Shown here one piece after another: positions 22,911-30,890 of a stretch of 48,822 bases of DNA (its first letter is position 1; each line of letters starts with the position of its first letter). The position numbers were made by a program, and so were the translations under genes. Source of the DNA: Oribacterium sp. UBA5894. GTDB taxonomy: Bacteria; Bacillota; Clostridia; Lachnospirales; Lachnospiraceae. Under the pieces are notes generated by a model. It did not search any database, was not told the DNA's origin, and saw only the letters and a list, made by a program, of their open reading frames with translations. The stretch covers positions 22,401 to 71,222 of the forward strand of contig DJEQ01000114.1 in NCBI GenBank assembly GCA_002431355.1. The letters are read 5' to 3'.

Positions 22911-24353
22911 TTAATCGTTCAGGTTCGTATCCTCATCATCCGCATCGTTCTCCATCCTGTCCTCTTCATACGATGCGATGTCCTCGCCCTTTTCTCCATG
23001 ACGCTTCGGAAATGCCTGATCAATGGCAGCCTGCAGATCTCCCTCTTCATATGCATCTGTATCATAGAACTCGAAGGTATGACCGTAGATCTTGATGGTA
23101 TCTCCTTCCTGGATGCCCATCTTCTTCAGCTTCTTGATGATGCCCTGATCCACCAGGAACTGCTGGAAGAACTCGAAGCCCTTCTCCGCCTGCAGATTCG
23201 TATAGCCCAGCATCTTTTCGATCTTCGGTCCCTCTACGGAATACGTGTCCGCATTCAGCTTCTTGTACTCAATGGCGAGCTGCTCCTTATGACCGAGGTT
23301 CTCGAGATCCACTTCACTTTCGTACGTTTCCGTCTTCTCTGCACCGGCGGCCTCCACATAGGTCCAGGCTGCTTCGAGAAGATCTCGAAGGCCGGTATTG
23401 GTCGCTGCCGAAATGGCGAATACCTTGATGCCCTTCGGCTCATAGCATTCCTTAATACGTGTCAGCGCACAATCGGTTCCCTGCTCATCAATGATCAGGT
23501 CCGTCTTATTGCAGGCAATGATCATCGGCTTCTTCAGAATGGATGGATCATACTTCTCGATTTCATCATTGATCGTCCGAATATCCTCCATTGGATCACG
23601 CCCCTCCGAGCCGGAGGCATCCACGACATGGATCAGCACCTTGCAGCGTTCGATGTGACGAAGGAATTCATGCCCGAGGCCAATGCCTTCGGACGCACCC
23701 TCAATGAGTCCCGGGATGTCTGCCATCACGAAGCTTCGATCGCCCTTCAGGCCCACCACACCAAGATGAGGAGTAAGGGTTGTAAAATGATAGTTGGCAA
23801 TTTCCGGACGCGCATTACTGCACATGGAAAGAATCGTGGATTTTCCAACATTCGGAAGACCGACCAGCCCCACATCTGCGATGACACGAAGCTCCATCTG
23901 CACCCACAGCTCACGGGAATCCTGCCCTGGCTGTGCAAACTTCGGCGCCTGCATGGCTGGTGTTGCAAAATGCATATTGCCGAGGCCACCCTTTCCGCCC
24001 TTCAGCAGCACCATTCGCTGGTTCTCTCCAGACATATCCGCGATGATCTTCTTCGTCTCAAAATCCCGGATAATCGTGCCCTCTGGCACACGAATCACAA
24101 GGTCCTTTCCATTCTTTCCATGCATACGCTTCCCGCCACCTTCTTCACCTGGCGTTGCAATATACTTCTGACGATTACGGAAATCCTCCAGGGTATTTAA
24201 GCCCTTGTCCACCTCGACGATGATATCACCGCCCTTACCGCCATCACCGCCATCCGGACCACCAGCCGGTACGTAGAGCTCACGACGGAAGGAAACATGA
24301 CCATTTCCACCCTTTCCACTTTTGATGAAAACCTTTGCAACATCTGCAAACAT
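22911..24353 (-). CDS. obgE: GTPase ObgE (CgtA)
   Basis: Essential GTPase for late 50S assembly that also senses (p)ppGpp. The 480-aa product has the Obg glycine-rich domain at 1-157 (KSGKGGNGHVSFRRELYVPA, GGPDGGDGGKGGDI), G1 GLPNVGKST at 165-173, DIPGLIEGASEGIGLGHEFL (G3), NKTD (G4), and the clostridial OCT domain with an acidic tail. The start is the ATG at 24353, with AAAGGAG upstream. A longer reading from 24524 would cover its promoter and leader and is rejected. Its leader has two hairpins, one touching the Shine-Dalgarno. Confidence 0.96.
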   Translation of the reverse strand: MFADVAKVFIKSGKGGNGHVSFRRELYVPAGGPDGGDGGKGGDIIVEVDKGLNTLEDFRNRQKYIATPGEEGGGKRMHGKNGKDLVIRVPEGTIIRDFETKKIIADMSGENQRMVLLKGGKGGLGNMHFATPAMQAPKFAQPGQDSRELWVQMELRVIADVGLVGLPNVGKSTILSMCSNARPEIANYHFTTLTPHLGVVGLKGDRSFVMADIPGLIEGASEGIGLGHEFLRHIERCKVLIHVVDASGSEGRDPMEDIRTINDEIEKYDPSILKKPMIIACNKTDLIIDEQGTDCALTRIKECYEPKGIKVFAISAATNTGLRDLLEAAWTYVEAAGAEKTETYESEVDLENLGHKEQLAIEYKKLNADTYSVEGPKIEKMLGYTNLQAEKGFEFFQQFLVDQGIIKKLKKMGIQEGDTIKIYGHTFEFYDTDAYEEGDLQAAIDQAFPKRHGEKGEDIASYEEDRMENDADDEDTNLND

Positions 24354-24370
24354 AGAATTTTTCTCCTTTC

Positions 24371-24446
24371 CCAGCTGTATCCCCGTGGCGGCCATAGAAA
24401 CCGACGCTAACAGCTGGAGAGCGTAGGAGTTTGCATCAGCAAACTC
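24371..24446 (-). other. Structured 5' leader of obgE
   Basis: The leader (about 24354-24458) holds a perfect 8-bp hairpin GAGTTTGC/GCAAACTC (24427-24434 with 24439-24446). Next comes a larger hairpin closed by CCAGCTGT/ACAGCTGG (24371-24378 with 24410-24417). The base of the second lies immediately 5' to the obgE ribosome site. No known riboswitch consensus was recognised. It may regulate obgE translation; this is inference from the pairing alone. Confidence 0.5.
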
Positions 24447-24464
24447 GTATATTGAAACAACTAC

Positions 24465-24491
24465 ATTATATACCATGCATCCATAAAACAG
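24465..24491 (-). promoter_or_regulatory. Probable obgE promoter (-10 TATAAT)
   Basis: On the - strand a consensus TATAAT occupies 24465-24470. The -35 candidate 17 bp upstream (TTCTGT) is weak. A start near 24458 gives a 104-nt leader. The promoter abuts the palindromic repeat A copy 2. Confidence 0.5.
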
Positions 24492-24649
24492 AAGCCAAAG
24501 CATGGCGGGCACTCGCTTGCGCATTCAAAGAACAGGTTCGGATGCGGTGTCCGTGCCGGGCATTCAGCTCGCTGCCATGACCGGCACGGACACCGCAACA
24601 GGTTCTGTACTTTGAACTAAGTGAGCAGTGCCCACCATGCTTCGGCTTC
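24491..24649. repeat. Palindromic intergenic repeat, family A, copy 2
   Basis: A 159-bp imperfect palindrome between rpmA and obgE. Outer arms 24491-24508 and 24632-24649 pair almost perfectly. Motifs at 24517-24539 and 24600-24624 match copy 1 (5933-6075) with 22/23 and 24/25 identities in the opposite orientation. The tip is a separate strong stem, GCGGTGTCCGTGCCGG facing CCGGCACGGACACCGC. Outer arms and tip differ from copy 1 in sequence but keep self-complementarity. No ORF is supported. Confidence 0.85.
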
Positions 24650-24670
24650 GTACGGAGCATTATAAGTAGC

Positions 24671-24703
24671 AAAAACCCTGTACTGAAAAACAGTACAGGG
24701 TTT
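24671..24703 (-). terminator. Intrinsic terminator after rpmA
   Basis: A perfect 13-bp stem (24673-24685 with 24691-24703, 5-nt loop). On the - strand it reads AAACCCTGTACTG, TTTTT, CAGTACAGGGTTT, then TT. It ends the rplU-rpmA transcript. Confidence 0.9.
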
Positions 24704-24729
24704 GATTCTTGTAGAAGCGCTCAGTAAAA

Positions 24730-24993
24730 TTACTCAGCATCCACTGGCATAACGGAAACCTGCTTCTTGTCTCTGCCGAGGCGGCCGAACTTAACGACGC
24801 CATCAACCTTTGCAAAAAGGGTGTAGTCATTGCCGAGGCCTACGTTAAGACCCGGGTGAATTCTTGTTCCGTTCTGCTTGTAAAGAACATTGCCAGCCTT
24901 TACGAACTGACCATCTGCTCTCTTCTGTCCAAGTCTCTTGGACTCCGAATCTCTACCATTCTTGGTAGAGCCCATACCTTTATGATGAGCCAT
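24730..24993 (-). CDS. rpmA: 50S ribosomal protein L27, form without cleavable N-terminal extension
   Basis: L27 reaches the peptidyl transferase centre with its N-terminus. The 87-aa product begins MAHHKGMGSTKNGRDSESKR, close to the mature end seen in E. coli. Most Firmicute L27 proteins start with an extra hydrophobic segment (of the MLKLNLQFFA type) removed by the protease Prp, whose gene lies between rplU and rpmA. Both the extension and prp are missing here: the rplU-rpmA gap is 25 bp. The remaining sequence (PGLNVGLGNDYTLFAKVDG, VKFGRLGRDKKQVSV) is standard. Confidence 0.97.
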   Translation of the reverse strand: MAHHKGMGSTKNGRDSESKRLGQKRADGQFVKAGNVLYKQNGTRIHPGLNVGLGNDYTLFAKVDGVVKFGRLGRDKKQVSVMPVDAE

Positions 24994-25018
24994 GATTATC
25001 CTCCAAAAAACAAACTGA

Positions 25019-25324
25019 TTAGCCGATCGAATCGATCTTTACTTCTGTAAAGAGCTGTCTGTGACCATTCTTCTTATGGTAACCAGACTTTCTCTTGTAC
25101 TTGTAAACGATGACCTTCTTGGCCTTGCCATTCTTGGTTACAGTGGCTGATACCTTAGCACCATCAACGACCGGTGTACCGATCTTCATAGCGCCATCAT
25201 TAAGAACAAGCACCTGATCGAAAGTAACCTTGTCGCCTTCCTTTACATCAAGCTTCTCAACTCTAATGATATCGCCTTCGCTTACCTTGTACTGCTTTCC
25301 ACCTGTAAGGATTACTGCATACAT
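25019..25324 (-). CDS. rplU: 50S ribosomal protein L21
   Basis: The 101-aa product starts MYAVILTGGKQYKVSEGDII and has EGDKVTFDQVLVLNDGA, AKVSATVTKNGKAKKVIVYK and YKRKSGYHKKNGHRQLFTEV, all L21 hallmarks. The start is the ATG at 25324, behind AAGGAGG; the in-frame TTG/ATG codons further upstream lie in the leader. It is the first gene of a two-gene rplU-rpmA transcript with its own promoter and terminator. Confidence 0.97.
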   Translation of the reverse strand: MYAVILTGGKQYKVSEGDIIRVEKLDVKEGDKVTFDQVLVLNDGAMKIGTPVVDGAKVSATVTKNGKAKKVIVYKYKRKSGYHKKNGHRQLFTEVKIDSIG

Positions 25325-25403
25325 TACGAGGGTCCTCCTTTTTATCATTACTCGCTGGCTTCGGTGGTGCTTTCGCACACTTTTACCTCGTCACGCGGCA
25401 TAC
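25325..25403 (-). other. rplU leader with GNRA-capped hairpin (possible L21 leader)
   Basis: The transcript from the rplU promoter would carry an 80-nt leader. It contains GTGC-GAAA-GCAC (25368-25379), a stem capped by a GNRA tetraloop, followed by a GC-rich segment before AAGGAGG. Place and size fit the Firmicute L21 leader motif, an autoregulatory ribosomal protein leader. Consensus matching could not be done here. Confidence 0.5.
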
Positions 25404-25409
25404 TCATGT

Positions 25410-25438
25410 AATTTACACTGATCCGACCACATTGTCAA
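25410..25438 (-). promoter_or_regulatory. Strong promoter of rplU-rpmA
   Basis: On the - strand TTGACA (25433-25438), 17-bp spacer, TAAATT (25410-25415). Directly upstream (25442-25453) is a perfect 12-bp palindrome GTTTTGCAAAAC in an A/T-rich stretch, which could be an UP element or operator. Confidence 0.85.
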
Positions 25439-25493
25439 TAGGTTTTGCAAAACTTATTTATTTTTTCTGTTCTTCTCAAAGTGCTCCACGGCC

Positions 25494-28172
25494 TTAGTCA
25501 ATCAGCTTTCGATAGTATGGATAGTTGGCGGTCACTTCACTGACAGAGACATTGTTCGCACTCGCATTTTCATGAATGGCGATCATGTTTCCATTGCCTG
25601 ACCACTGAAGGAACATCACCACATGGGAATCCGCACCTACACGGATGATGATGTCACCCGGCTGAAGCTCAGAGCGCTTGATCTTCTTTCCTTCTCCAAT
25701 CAGTGTGGCGGTACCACTGGCGCCTCCGAGCTTATCTCCGATTGCAGACCAGTATACCCACTGGATCCAGCCGGAGCAGTCCAGACCACGAAGCACGCGG
25801 CCCTTGTAGTCTGCTTCAATGACACGGCCGAAGCCATTACCATCATAGCCCGCACTGCTTGCCTTGCCACCCCAGTAGTATGGGATTTTACCGACCGAAG
25901 ACAGCGCATATCGGATCACAGCCTTTCGTTTCTCTGAAATATTGTCCGGGAGATCCGAAAGATACTTTGAAATCTCTTCCTCCGTGAGTGGCTGCTTCGG
26001 GTTAATGGTCGAGATGGAAAGGCCATAGGTCTTAAACCAGTCCTGTGAAATCAGCTTCTGCACATAGCCCATCTGCTCTTCCGTCCAGCCATTCCAGCCC
26101 TTTCCTTCGAGCGCTGAGTCCAGACTCTTCGACGATTCATTTTCATCCTGATCATCCGCCTTGAGATCGATCGTTCGAAGTCCCTTCTCGTCCTCAAAGC
26201 CGTAGATCGTCACCTTCACGTAAAGATCCACATGCCCAGGGCAGTAGTTCTTGCTGTTCACATCCGTTTCGGTATTTGTGCTCTGCTCTTCTGCGGCCAG
26301 ACTCTCCTGAATCAGCTGCCGAAGTGTGGTTTCATCCATATTCTTCAGCTGTGCCCCGGTAAAGGTTCCGAGCACGAGCTGCTGCTCCGTATTTTCTGTT
26401 CCTGTGGTCGAAGCAGCAGCTGTACCAGCGGCGCTGCTGCTTTCGACGGAAGCGGCACTCGAAGCCTTATTGACTTCATCGATTCCCTTGCCGGCCTCAT
26501 AGCCACTGTATCGCTTGACCTTCTCTCCATTTGCATCGGTTTCTGCTGTACTTTGCGCTTCTGAGGTCTTTACGGCTCCCGACGCGGACACCGCACTCTT
26601 CGTTTCACTGGCTTCCGTCGAGGCGGCTGCTGTTTCCGGTGCAGCACCTGCCGCATTTTCTGCATCACTGTCACCGAAGACAAGCATATCGCTCGTCAGC
26701 GTTGCCGTACGCTCCCCGCTCTTTACCTGCTTCCTTGACACTGCATAGTCGCGTGCAGAGCCGTAGCTTCCCGGTGTTCCGTAGTGCACACCATTCAGAG
26801 AGCTGAGTGTTTCCTGCGCGGACTTTTCCATCGTGCTCGCAGTATGCGATGACTTGAGAGAAGACAGCTTCTGAAACCGCTGCATGGCACCGAGCACCAG
26901 AACATTGTCATTGGATGTCTGCGCCTTTGTTTCAGTGCTTTTCGTCGGTGCCTGTGTTTCCACTTTTTCAGCTTCCGTCGAGGCGGCTGCCGTTTCCGGT
27001 GCTGCCGTTTCCGTATGTTCCGTCTCATCCGCTGCAGTTGAAGAAGCACTGTCTTCTGCGTCATGAAAGACGATGCCCTTCCCACCGGCATTGCCATCGG
27101 CATCGGTCTGCGTTTCATAATTCTTCGTTTCAGCCGCGCTGCTTTCTCCCGTCAGGTTCAGCACGGCCTTATTTTCCGGTGAAATCGTTTCGCTTCCCTG
27201 CGACAGGGCATTCTGTGTGAGCAGTCCCTCACTTCGATCCGTCGCCGTCTGAAGGCTCTCCTTTAATGCATTCAGCGCTTCCTCTACCTTCTTTGCATCG
27301 TCCGCTTCTTCCTGAGCCGTACGATTAATACAGCCACTGTCATAGTACACCTTTCCGATACTGATGGTATACTTTCTCGACTTCTCATACAGCTCTTCAC
27401 AGTACTTTTCGAAGGTGTCAACGTCAAGGTAATCATGGGCATAGCAGTAAACCGACGCCATAGCCATAATATCCTTTACATTGGAGTACTCATTGACCTG
27501 CTCACCATCCGCATTATAGAAGGAAACATTGACATTCTTGAAGTTCGGGATGTACCAGGTGGATGGATCATTCGGATCCTGTCCGCTTGCATTTGGATTG
27601 TATTTTCCCATGACGTTTGCGGTGCTGACACCGAGGCGCTTTGCAAGATTCAGCGGCGACACACCGGCCTCATCATAGATATTTGCAAGGTACTCATTGT
27701 CCGCGGTCATCAGCTTCTGATAGACTTCACCCGCATAGCTGTGAATGGTATCACTCGTATCCGCTCCATCTCTGTAAAAGTAGGCAAGATTCAGCTTATC
27801 CGGTGCCGGCTGAAATTCTGTGGCATCCTCGTCATCGGAAAGATCGGCAAGGGAGGACCGAAGGCCACTGAAGTTGAGACCATTCGCCGGGCTGAGCTCA
27901 CTGAGTGTAGCTTCAGAGGACGTCGCCAGTGCATCGTCCGGAAGCTCCAGCCGGGAAGCGGAGGCATAATGCTGCGCCGCTACGGAGACAATAAGACCGG
28001 CAGCCAACATCGCTGCGATGGCTGCCGTCTGTTTTTTACTGATATGTGGAAGCCATCGACGTGCTGCTTCTACGTCGAGGACTTCTTTTTTCTTAGGTTT
28101 CTTCTGATCTGGATCCAGAGAAACGTCCGTTTTTGAATGTGTGTGTTCTGCGTTATTCATAGGCTTCATCAT
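25494..28172 (-). CDS. Secreted, membrane-anchored NlpC/P60 (C40) cell wall hydrolase
   Basis: The 892-aa product has a basic cytoplasmic N-terminus, one membrane helix at about 48-68 (AAIAAMLAAGLIVSVAA), a domain at 125-310, a long Ala/Thr/Ser/Glu-rich linker (310-640), a YCPGHVDLYVKV domain (643-690) and a C-terminal NlpC/P60 domain from about 745. Catalytic residues are Cys799 (GLDCSGWIQW), His850 (DSHVVMF) and probably His867. It likely cuts peptide stems in peptidoglycan. The linker holds two near-identical 33-nt repeats exactly 360 bp apart. Three ATGs (28172, 28169, 28160) could start the gene; none has a clear ribosome site, and a promoter-like TATGAT overlaps the first. It follows rluD by 24 bp. 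Confidence 0.88.
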   Translation of the reverse strand: MMKPMNNAEHTHSKTDVSLDPDQKKPKKKEVLDVEAARRWLPHISKKQTAAIAAMLAAGLIVSVAAQHYASASRLELPDDALATSSEATLSELSPANGLNFSGLRSSLADLSDDEDATEFQPAPDKLNLAYFYRDGADTSDTIHSYAGEVYQKLMTADNEYLANIYDEAGVSPLNLAKRLGVSTANVMGKYNPNASGQDPNDPSTWYIPNFKNVNVSFYNADGEQVNEYSNVKDIMAMASVYCYAHDYLDVDTFEKYCEELYEKSRKYTISIGKVYYDSGCINRTAQEEADDAKKVEEALNALKESLQTATDRSEGLLTQNALSQGSETISPENKAVLNLTGESSAAETKNYETQTDADGNAGGKGIVFHDAEDSASSTAADETEHTETAAPETAAASTEAEKVETQAPTKSTETKAQTSNDNVLVLGAMQRFQKLSSLKSSHTASTMEKSAQETLSSLNGVHYGTPGSYGSARDYAVSRKQVKSGERTATLTSDMLVFGDSDAENAAGAAPETAAASTEASETKSAVSASGAVKTSEAQSTAETDANGEKVKRYSGYEAGKGIDEVNKASSAASVESSSAAGTAAASTTGTENTEQQLVLGTFTGAQLKNMDETTLRQLIQESLAAEEQSTNTETDVNSKNYCPGHVDLYVKVTIYGFEDEKGLRTIDLKADDQDENESSKSLDSALEGKGWNGWTEEQMGYVQKLISQDWFKTYGLSISTINPKQPLTEEEISKYLSDLPDNISEKRKAVIRYALSSVGKIPYYWGGKASSAGYDGNGFGRVIEADYKGRVLRGLDCSGWIQWVYWSAIGDKLGGASGTATLIGEGKKIKRSELQPGDIIIRVGADSHVVMFLQWSGNGNMIAIHENASANNVSVSEVTANYPYYRKLID
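26611..26643. repeat. 33-bp in-frame direct repeat, copy 1 (wall hydrolase linker)
   Basis: Near-identical (32/33) to 26971-27003, spaced exactly 360 bp (120 codons). It encodes the AAPETAAASTEA motif. Slippage or recombination would remove or duplicate 120 residues of linker in frame. Confidence 0.85.
26971..27003. repeat. 33-bp in-frame direct repeat, copy 2 (wall hydrolase linker)
   Basis: Second copy of the repeat at 26611-26643, in the same orientation, differing at one base. It encodes residues around 390-400 of the hydrolase; the other copy encodes residues around 510-520. Confidence 0.85.
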
Positions 28173-28196
28173 AGCACAGGCGCGGAATGAAAAATT

Positions 28197-29126
28197 TTAA
28201 TTTTTACTAAATTTACTTCGAAGCTTCGTAAGAAGTTCCTTGAAATACTCCGGGTACTCCGAGCTGAACTCGACATACTCGCCTGTACGAGGATGAATAA
28301 AGCCGAGCACCATTGCATGGAGACACTGTCCCTCCAGATCAAAGGGACACTTTTTCGGTCCATACACCTCATCCCCCAGCACCGGATGCCCGATGGATGC
28401 CATATGCACACGGATCTGATGCGTGCGCCCCGTTTCCAGTGTACACTCCACCAGGGTATAGGCTCCGCCGAAGCGCTCAAGCACATGATAATGCGTCACC
28501 GCCGGACGGCCGTCCACTTCATCGATGGCCTGCTTTTTTCGATCCTTTTTCGAGCGGCCGAGCGGTGCATCCACGGTGCCATCCTCTTCTTTGATATTCC
28601 CGATCACGATGGCCGCATAGCGCCGTGTAATCGAATGCACCTTCAGCTGCGCAGCAATCGACTGATGCGCAGCATCCGTCTTACATACAACCAGCAGCCC
28701 TGTCGTGTTCTTATCAATGCGATGCACGATCCCCGGTCGCATGACGCCATTGATCGAGCTGAGCTCCGTACCACAATGATGCATCACTGCGTTGACAAGC
28801 GTTCCCGTGGCATGCCCGGCAGCCGGATGGACCACCATCCCCTTCGGTTTATTTACAATCAGGAAATCGGCGTCCTCGTAGACGATATCGAGCGGAATAT
28901 CCTCCGCCTCGACATCGAGCGGAACCGGTTCCGGCAGATCGATGGACAGGATATCCTCCGCCTTCAGCTTCGTACTGGCCTTCGCCGGTTTTCCATTGAG
29001 CAGGATGCGGGATTCCTTCAGGAGCTTTGCTGCATAGCTTCTGGAAATTTCCGGCTCCTCGAGTGTCGCAAGAAACTGATCAATCCGTATCGGACAGACC
29101 TCTGCAGGGACCTGAATTTCGTTCAT
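28197..29126 (-). CDS. rluD: RluA/RluD family 23S rRNA pseudouridine synthase
   Basis: Converts specific uridines to pseudouridine. The 309-aa product has an N-terminal S4 RNA-binding domain (about 12-60, RIDQFLATLEEPEISRSYAA) and the RluA catalytic core with HRIDKNTTGLLV (catalytic Asp138), VNKPKGMVVHPA and HQIRVHMASIGHPVLGDEVY. The ATG has AAAGGAGAGAGA upstream. Its place next to lspA is typical of ylyB/rluD of Firmicutes. The exact uridine targets cannot be told from sequence. Confidence 0.92.
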   Translation of the reverse strand: MNEIQVPAEVCPIRIDQFLATLEEPEISRSYAAKLLKESRILLNGKPAKASTKLKAEDILSIDLPEPVPLDVEAEDIPLDIVYEDADFLIVNKPKGMVVHPAAGHATGTLVNAVMHHCGTELSSINGVMRPGIVHRIDKNTTGLLVVCKTDAAHQSIAAQLKVHSITRRYAAIVIGNIKEEDGTVDAPLGRSKKDRKKQAIDEVDGRPAVTHYHVLERFGGAYTLVECTLETGRTHQIRVHMASIGHPVLGDEVYGPKKCPFDLEGQCLHAMVLGFIHPRTGEYVEFSSEYPEYFKELLTKLRSKFSKN

Positions 29127-29138
29127 TCTCTCTCCTTT

Positions 29139-29648
29139 TCAGTGCTTTTCATGATACAGGAAATGCAGCTCCTCATCCTTATAGTAAAAGAGAAAGAGGA
29201 GCACCATCAGAAAGCAGCCGGTGGTCACGTAAATATCGGCTACATTGAACACCGGAAAATCAATCGGGCTGAAATAGATAAAATCAACCACATACTGCTG
29301 TCGAACACGATCGATAAAGTTCCCGATGGCTCCCGCGAAAATAAGCTCACACACCAGGAGCAGCGGGTAAAAATGCGGGGTTTTCACTGGAATACGCTTC
29401 ACCACATAAAGGAGACCACAGAGTACAACCACCGTAATGACATAGAAAAAGAGCTGCGCTCCCTGAAAGCTTCCGAAGGCTGCGCCTCGATTTTCAATGT
29501 ACAGAAGGTACAGAACCTTCGGGAGAATCGGAATCTGATCGTGGCCCATGAGATACTGAACAGCGAGCTGCTTCGTCCACTGATCGAGTGCCACCAGCAC
29601 GGCCCCCAGGAGGAGAAACCAGCTCCAGCGCTTCATATTCTGTTTCAT
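29139..29648 (-). CDS. lspA: Lipoprotein signal peptidase (signal peptidase II)
   Basis: Aspartyl protease of the membrane that removes lipoprotein signal peptides after lipidation. The 169-aa product has four membrane segments and both catalytic boxes: GAIGNFIDRV (Asp113) and FNVADIYVTTG (Asp138), plus NRGAAFG. Its ATG overlaps the aroB stop (ATGA). It would process the lipoprotein D,D-carboxypeptidase encoded at 33504-34532, among others. Confidence 0.96.
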   Translation of the reverse strand: MKQNMKRWSWFLLLGAVLVALDQWTKQLAVQYLMGHDQIPILPKVLYLLYIENRGAAFGSFQGAQLFFYVITVVVLCGLLYVVKRIPVKTPHFYPLLLVCELIFAGAIGNFIDRVRQQYVVDFIYFSPIDFPVFNVADIYVTTGCFLMVLLFLFYYKDEELHFLYHEKH

Positions 29649-30742
29649 TCCTGCACTCCATTTCTCATCATGATTGCCTGAAGACCCTTCCGCATCTGTT
29701 CATCTGAGACGCCGAGATCAATGTAGGCATCGCCCAGTGCATGAAGCAGAATGAAGCGCACATGTCCATGATCCATTTTTTTATCCTTTCGCGTTGCCAG
29801 AAGAATCTCCTCGAGATTCATTGGCCGTAAGCGCGTTTCGAGGCCTACCGCCTGCATCAGCTGTTCAATGTCATCGACCTCCGCTGCCTGCAGAGTCCCG
29901 GAGATCGCGATGGCCGAAAGACACCCAAAGGCCACACACTGTCCATGACTGTAGCTGAAATTCGAGCATTTTTCGATGGCATGCCCTAAGGTATGTCCGA
30001 AGTTCAGAAGCTGCCGCTCGCCCTGTTCCGTCGGATCGACCTCGACGACGGCACGTTTAATGAGATTACTCTGGTACACGGTTTCCATGAGAGCAGCAGA
30101 ATCCCGTGCTTTGATCTCCTCCTGATGGTCGCGCAGGAAACGAAAGTATGCCGGGTCCTTGATCAGCGCATGCTTTATGACCTCTCCCATACCAGAGGCA
30201 TACTGCGTTCCGTCCAGAGACTGAAGTGTAGCAACATTACTGTAGACAAGGGATGGCATGTGGAAGGCTCCTACCATGTTTTTATAGGAGCGAAAATCCA
30301 CGCCGGTCTTTCCACCGATCGAACTGTCCACCTGCGCAAGGAGCGTGGTCGGAATCTGAATGAAACGAATACCACGCATATAGGTTGCCGCTGCAAAGCC
30401 CGTCATATCCCCGATGACGCCGCCGCCAAGCGCGATGAAGACATCCTTTCGATCGAATTCTGCCTGTACAGCCGCCTCATAGATTTCCGCAATCGAGTCC
30501 GTATTTTTATGCTCTTCTCCAGAAGTCAGAATCAGCGTATGAAGCTCACGGAAAGAGGACTGCAGTGCCTCCTGTACGGCCTTCAGATAGAGCGGAGCGA
30601 CATGCTCATCGCTTACGATCAGCGCCCGTCGTAGAGAGAGCTCCAGTCCATCGACTGCCTTTCGAAGACCATCGAAGCTTTCTTCGATAAAGATTGAATA
30701 CGAAAATTTCCCATGATAAAGCACATCCAGCTGTCTAGCCAT
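29645..30742 (-). CDS. aroB: 3-dehydroquinate synthase
   Basis: Second step of the shikimate pathway, using NAD and a divalent metal. The 365-aa product has SGEEHKNTDSIAEIYEA, ALGGGVIGDMTGFAAATYMR, QIPTTLLAQVDSSIGGKTGV, SGMGEVIKHALI and NFGHTLGHAIE (metal ligands Glu, His, His). The ATG at 30742 follows GGGAGGTG; a TTG at 30757 overlaps that ribosome site and is rejected. It overlaps lspA by 4 bp; other aro genes are not in the window. Confidence 0.96.
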   Translation of the reverse strand: MARQLDVLYHGKFSYSIFIEESFDGLRKAVDGLELSLRRALIVSDEHVAPLYLKAVQEALQSSFRELHTLILTSGEEHKNTDSIAEIYEAAVQAEFDRKDVFIALGGGVIGDMTGFAAATYMRGIRFIQIPTTLLAQVDSSIGGKTGVDFRSYKNMVGAFHMPSLVYSNVATLQSLDGTQYASGMGEVIKHALIKDPAYFRFLRDHQEEIKARDSAALMETVYQSNLIKRAVVEVDPTEQGERQLLNFGHTLGHAIEKCSNFSYSHGQCVAFGCLSAIAISGTLQAAEVDDIEQLMQAVGLETRLRPMNLEEILLATRKDKKMDHGHVRFILLHALGDAYIDLGVSDEQMRKGLQAIMMRNGVQE

Positions 30743-30837
30743 TTCGTCACCTCCCAAAAACTCATTTCATCTTATCATAGATGAGATGGAATGCCTAGCA
30801 GAAGCAGGCTCTCGGTCGTATGATACACAGAAATCAG

Positions 30838-30874
30838 AAAAAAGCCGTATGTACTTTTCTGAAGTACATACGGC
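30838..30874 (-). terminator. Intrinsic terminator after sepF
   Basis: A perfect 13-bp stem (30844-30856 with 30862-30874, 5-nt loop) followed on the - strand by six T residues (30838-30843). It ends sepF transcription about 20 bp after its stop. Confidence 0.92.
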
Positions 30875-30890
30875 AGTAAAGTCCCATCCC

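Noticed and set aside
22998..24200. 400-aa open frame on the + strand opposite obgE
   Set aside because: Antisense to the highly conserved Obg domain and lacks any protein motif.
24354..24458. TPP or other known riboswitch in the obgE leader
   Set aside because: No conserved core of any riboswitch I know could be matched; only generic stems are visible.
24354..24524. 57-residue N-terminal extension of ObgE
   Set aside because: The segment contains the -10 box and leader hairpins, and ObgE proteins start at MFADVAKVF.
28293..29681. 462-aa open frame on the + strand opposite rluD and lspA
   Set aside because: Covers two conserved genes on the other strand; composition is that of a reverse-frame shadow.
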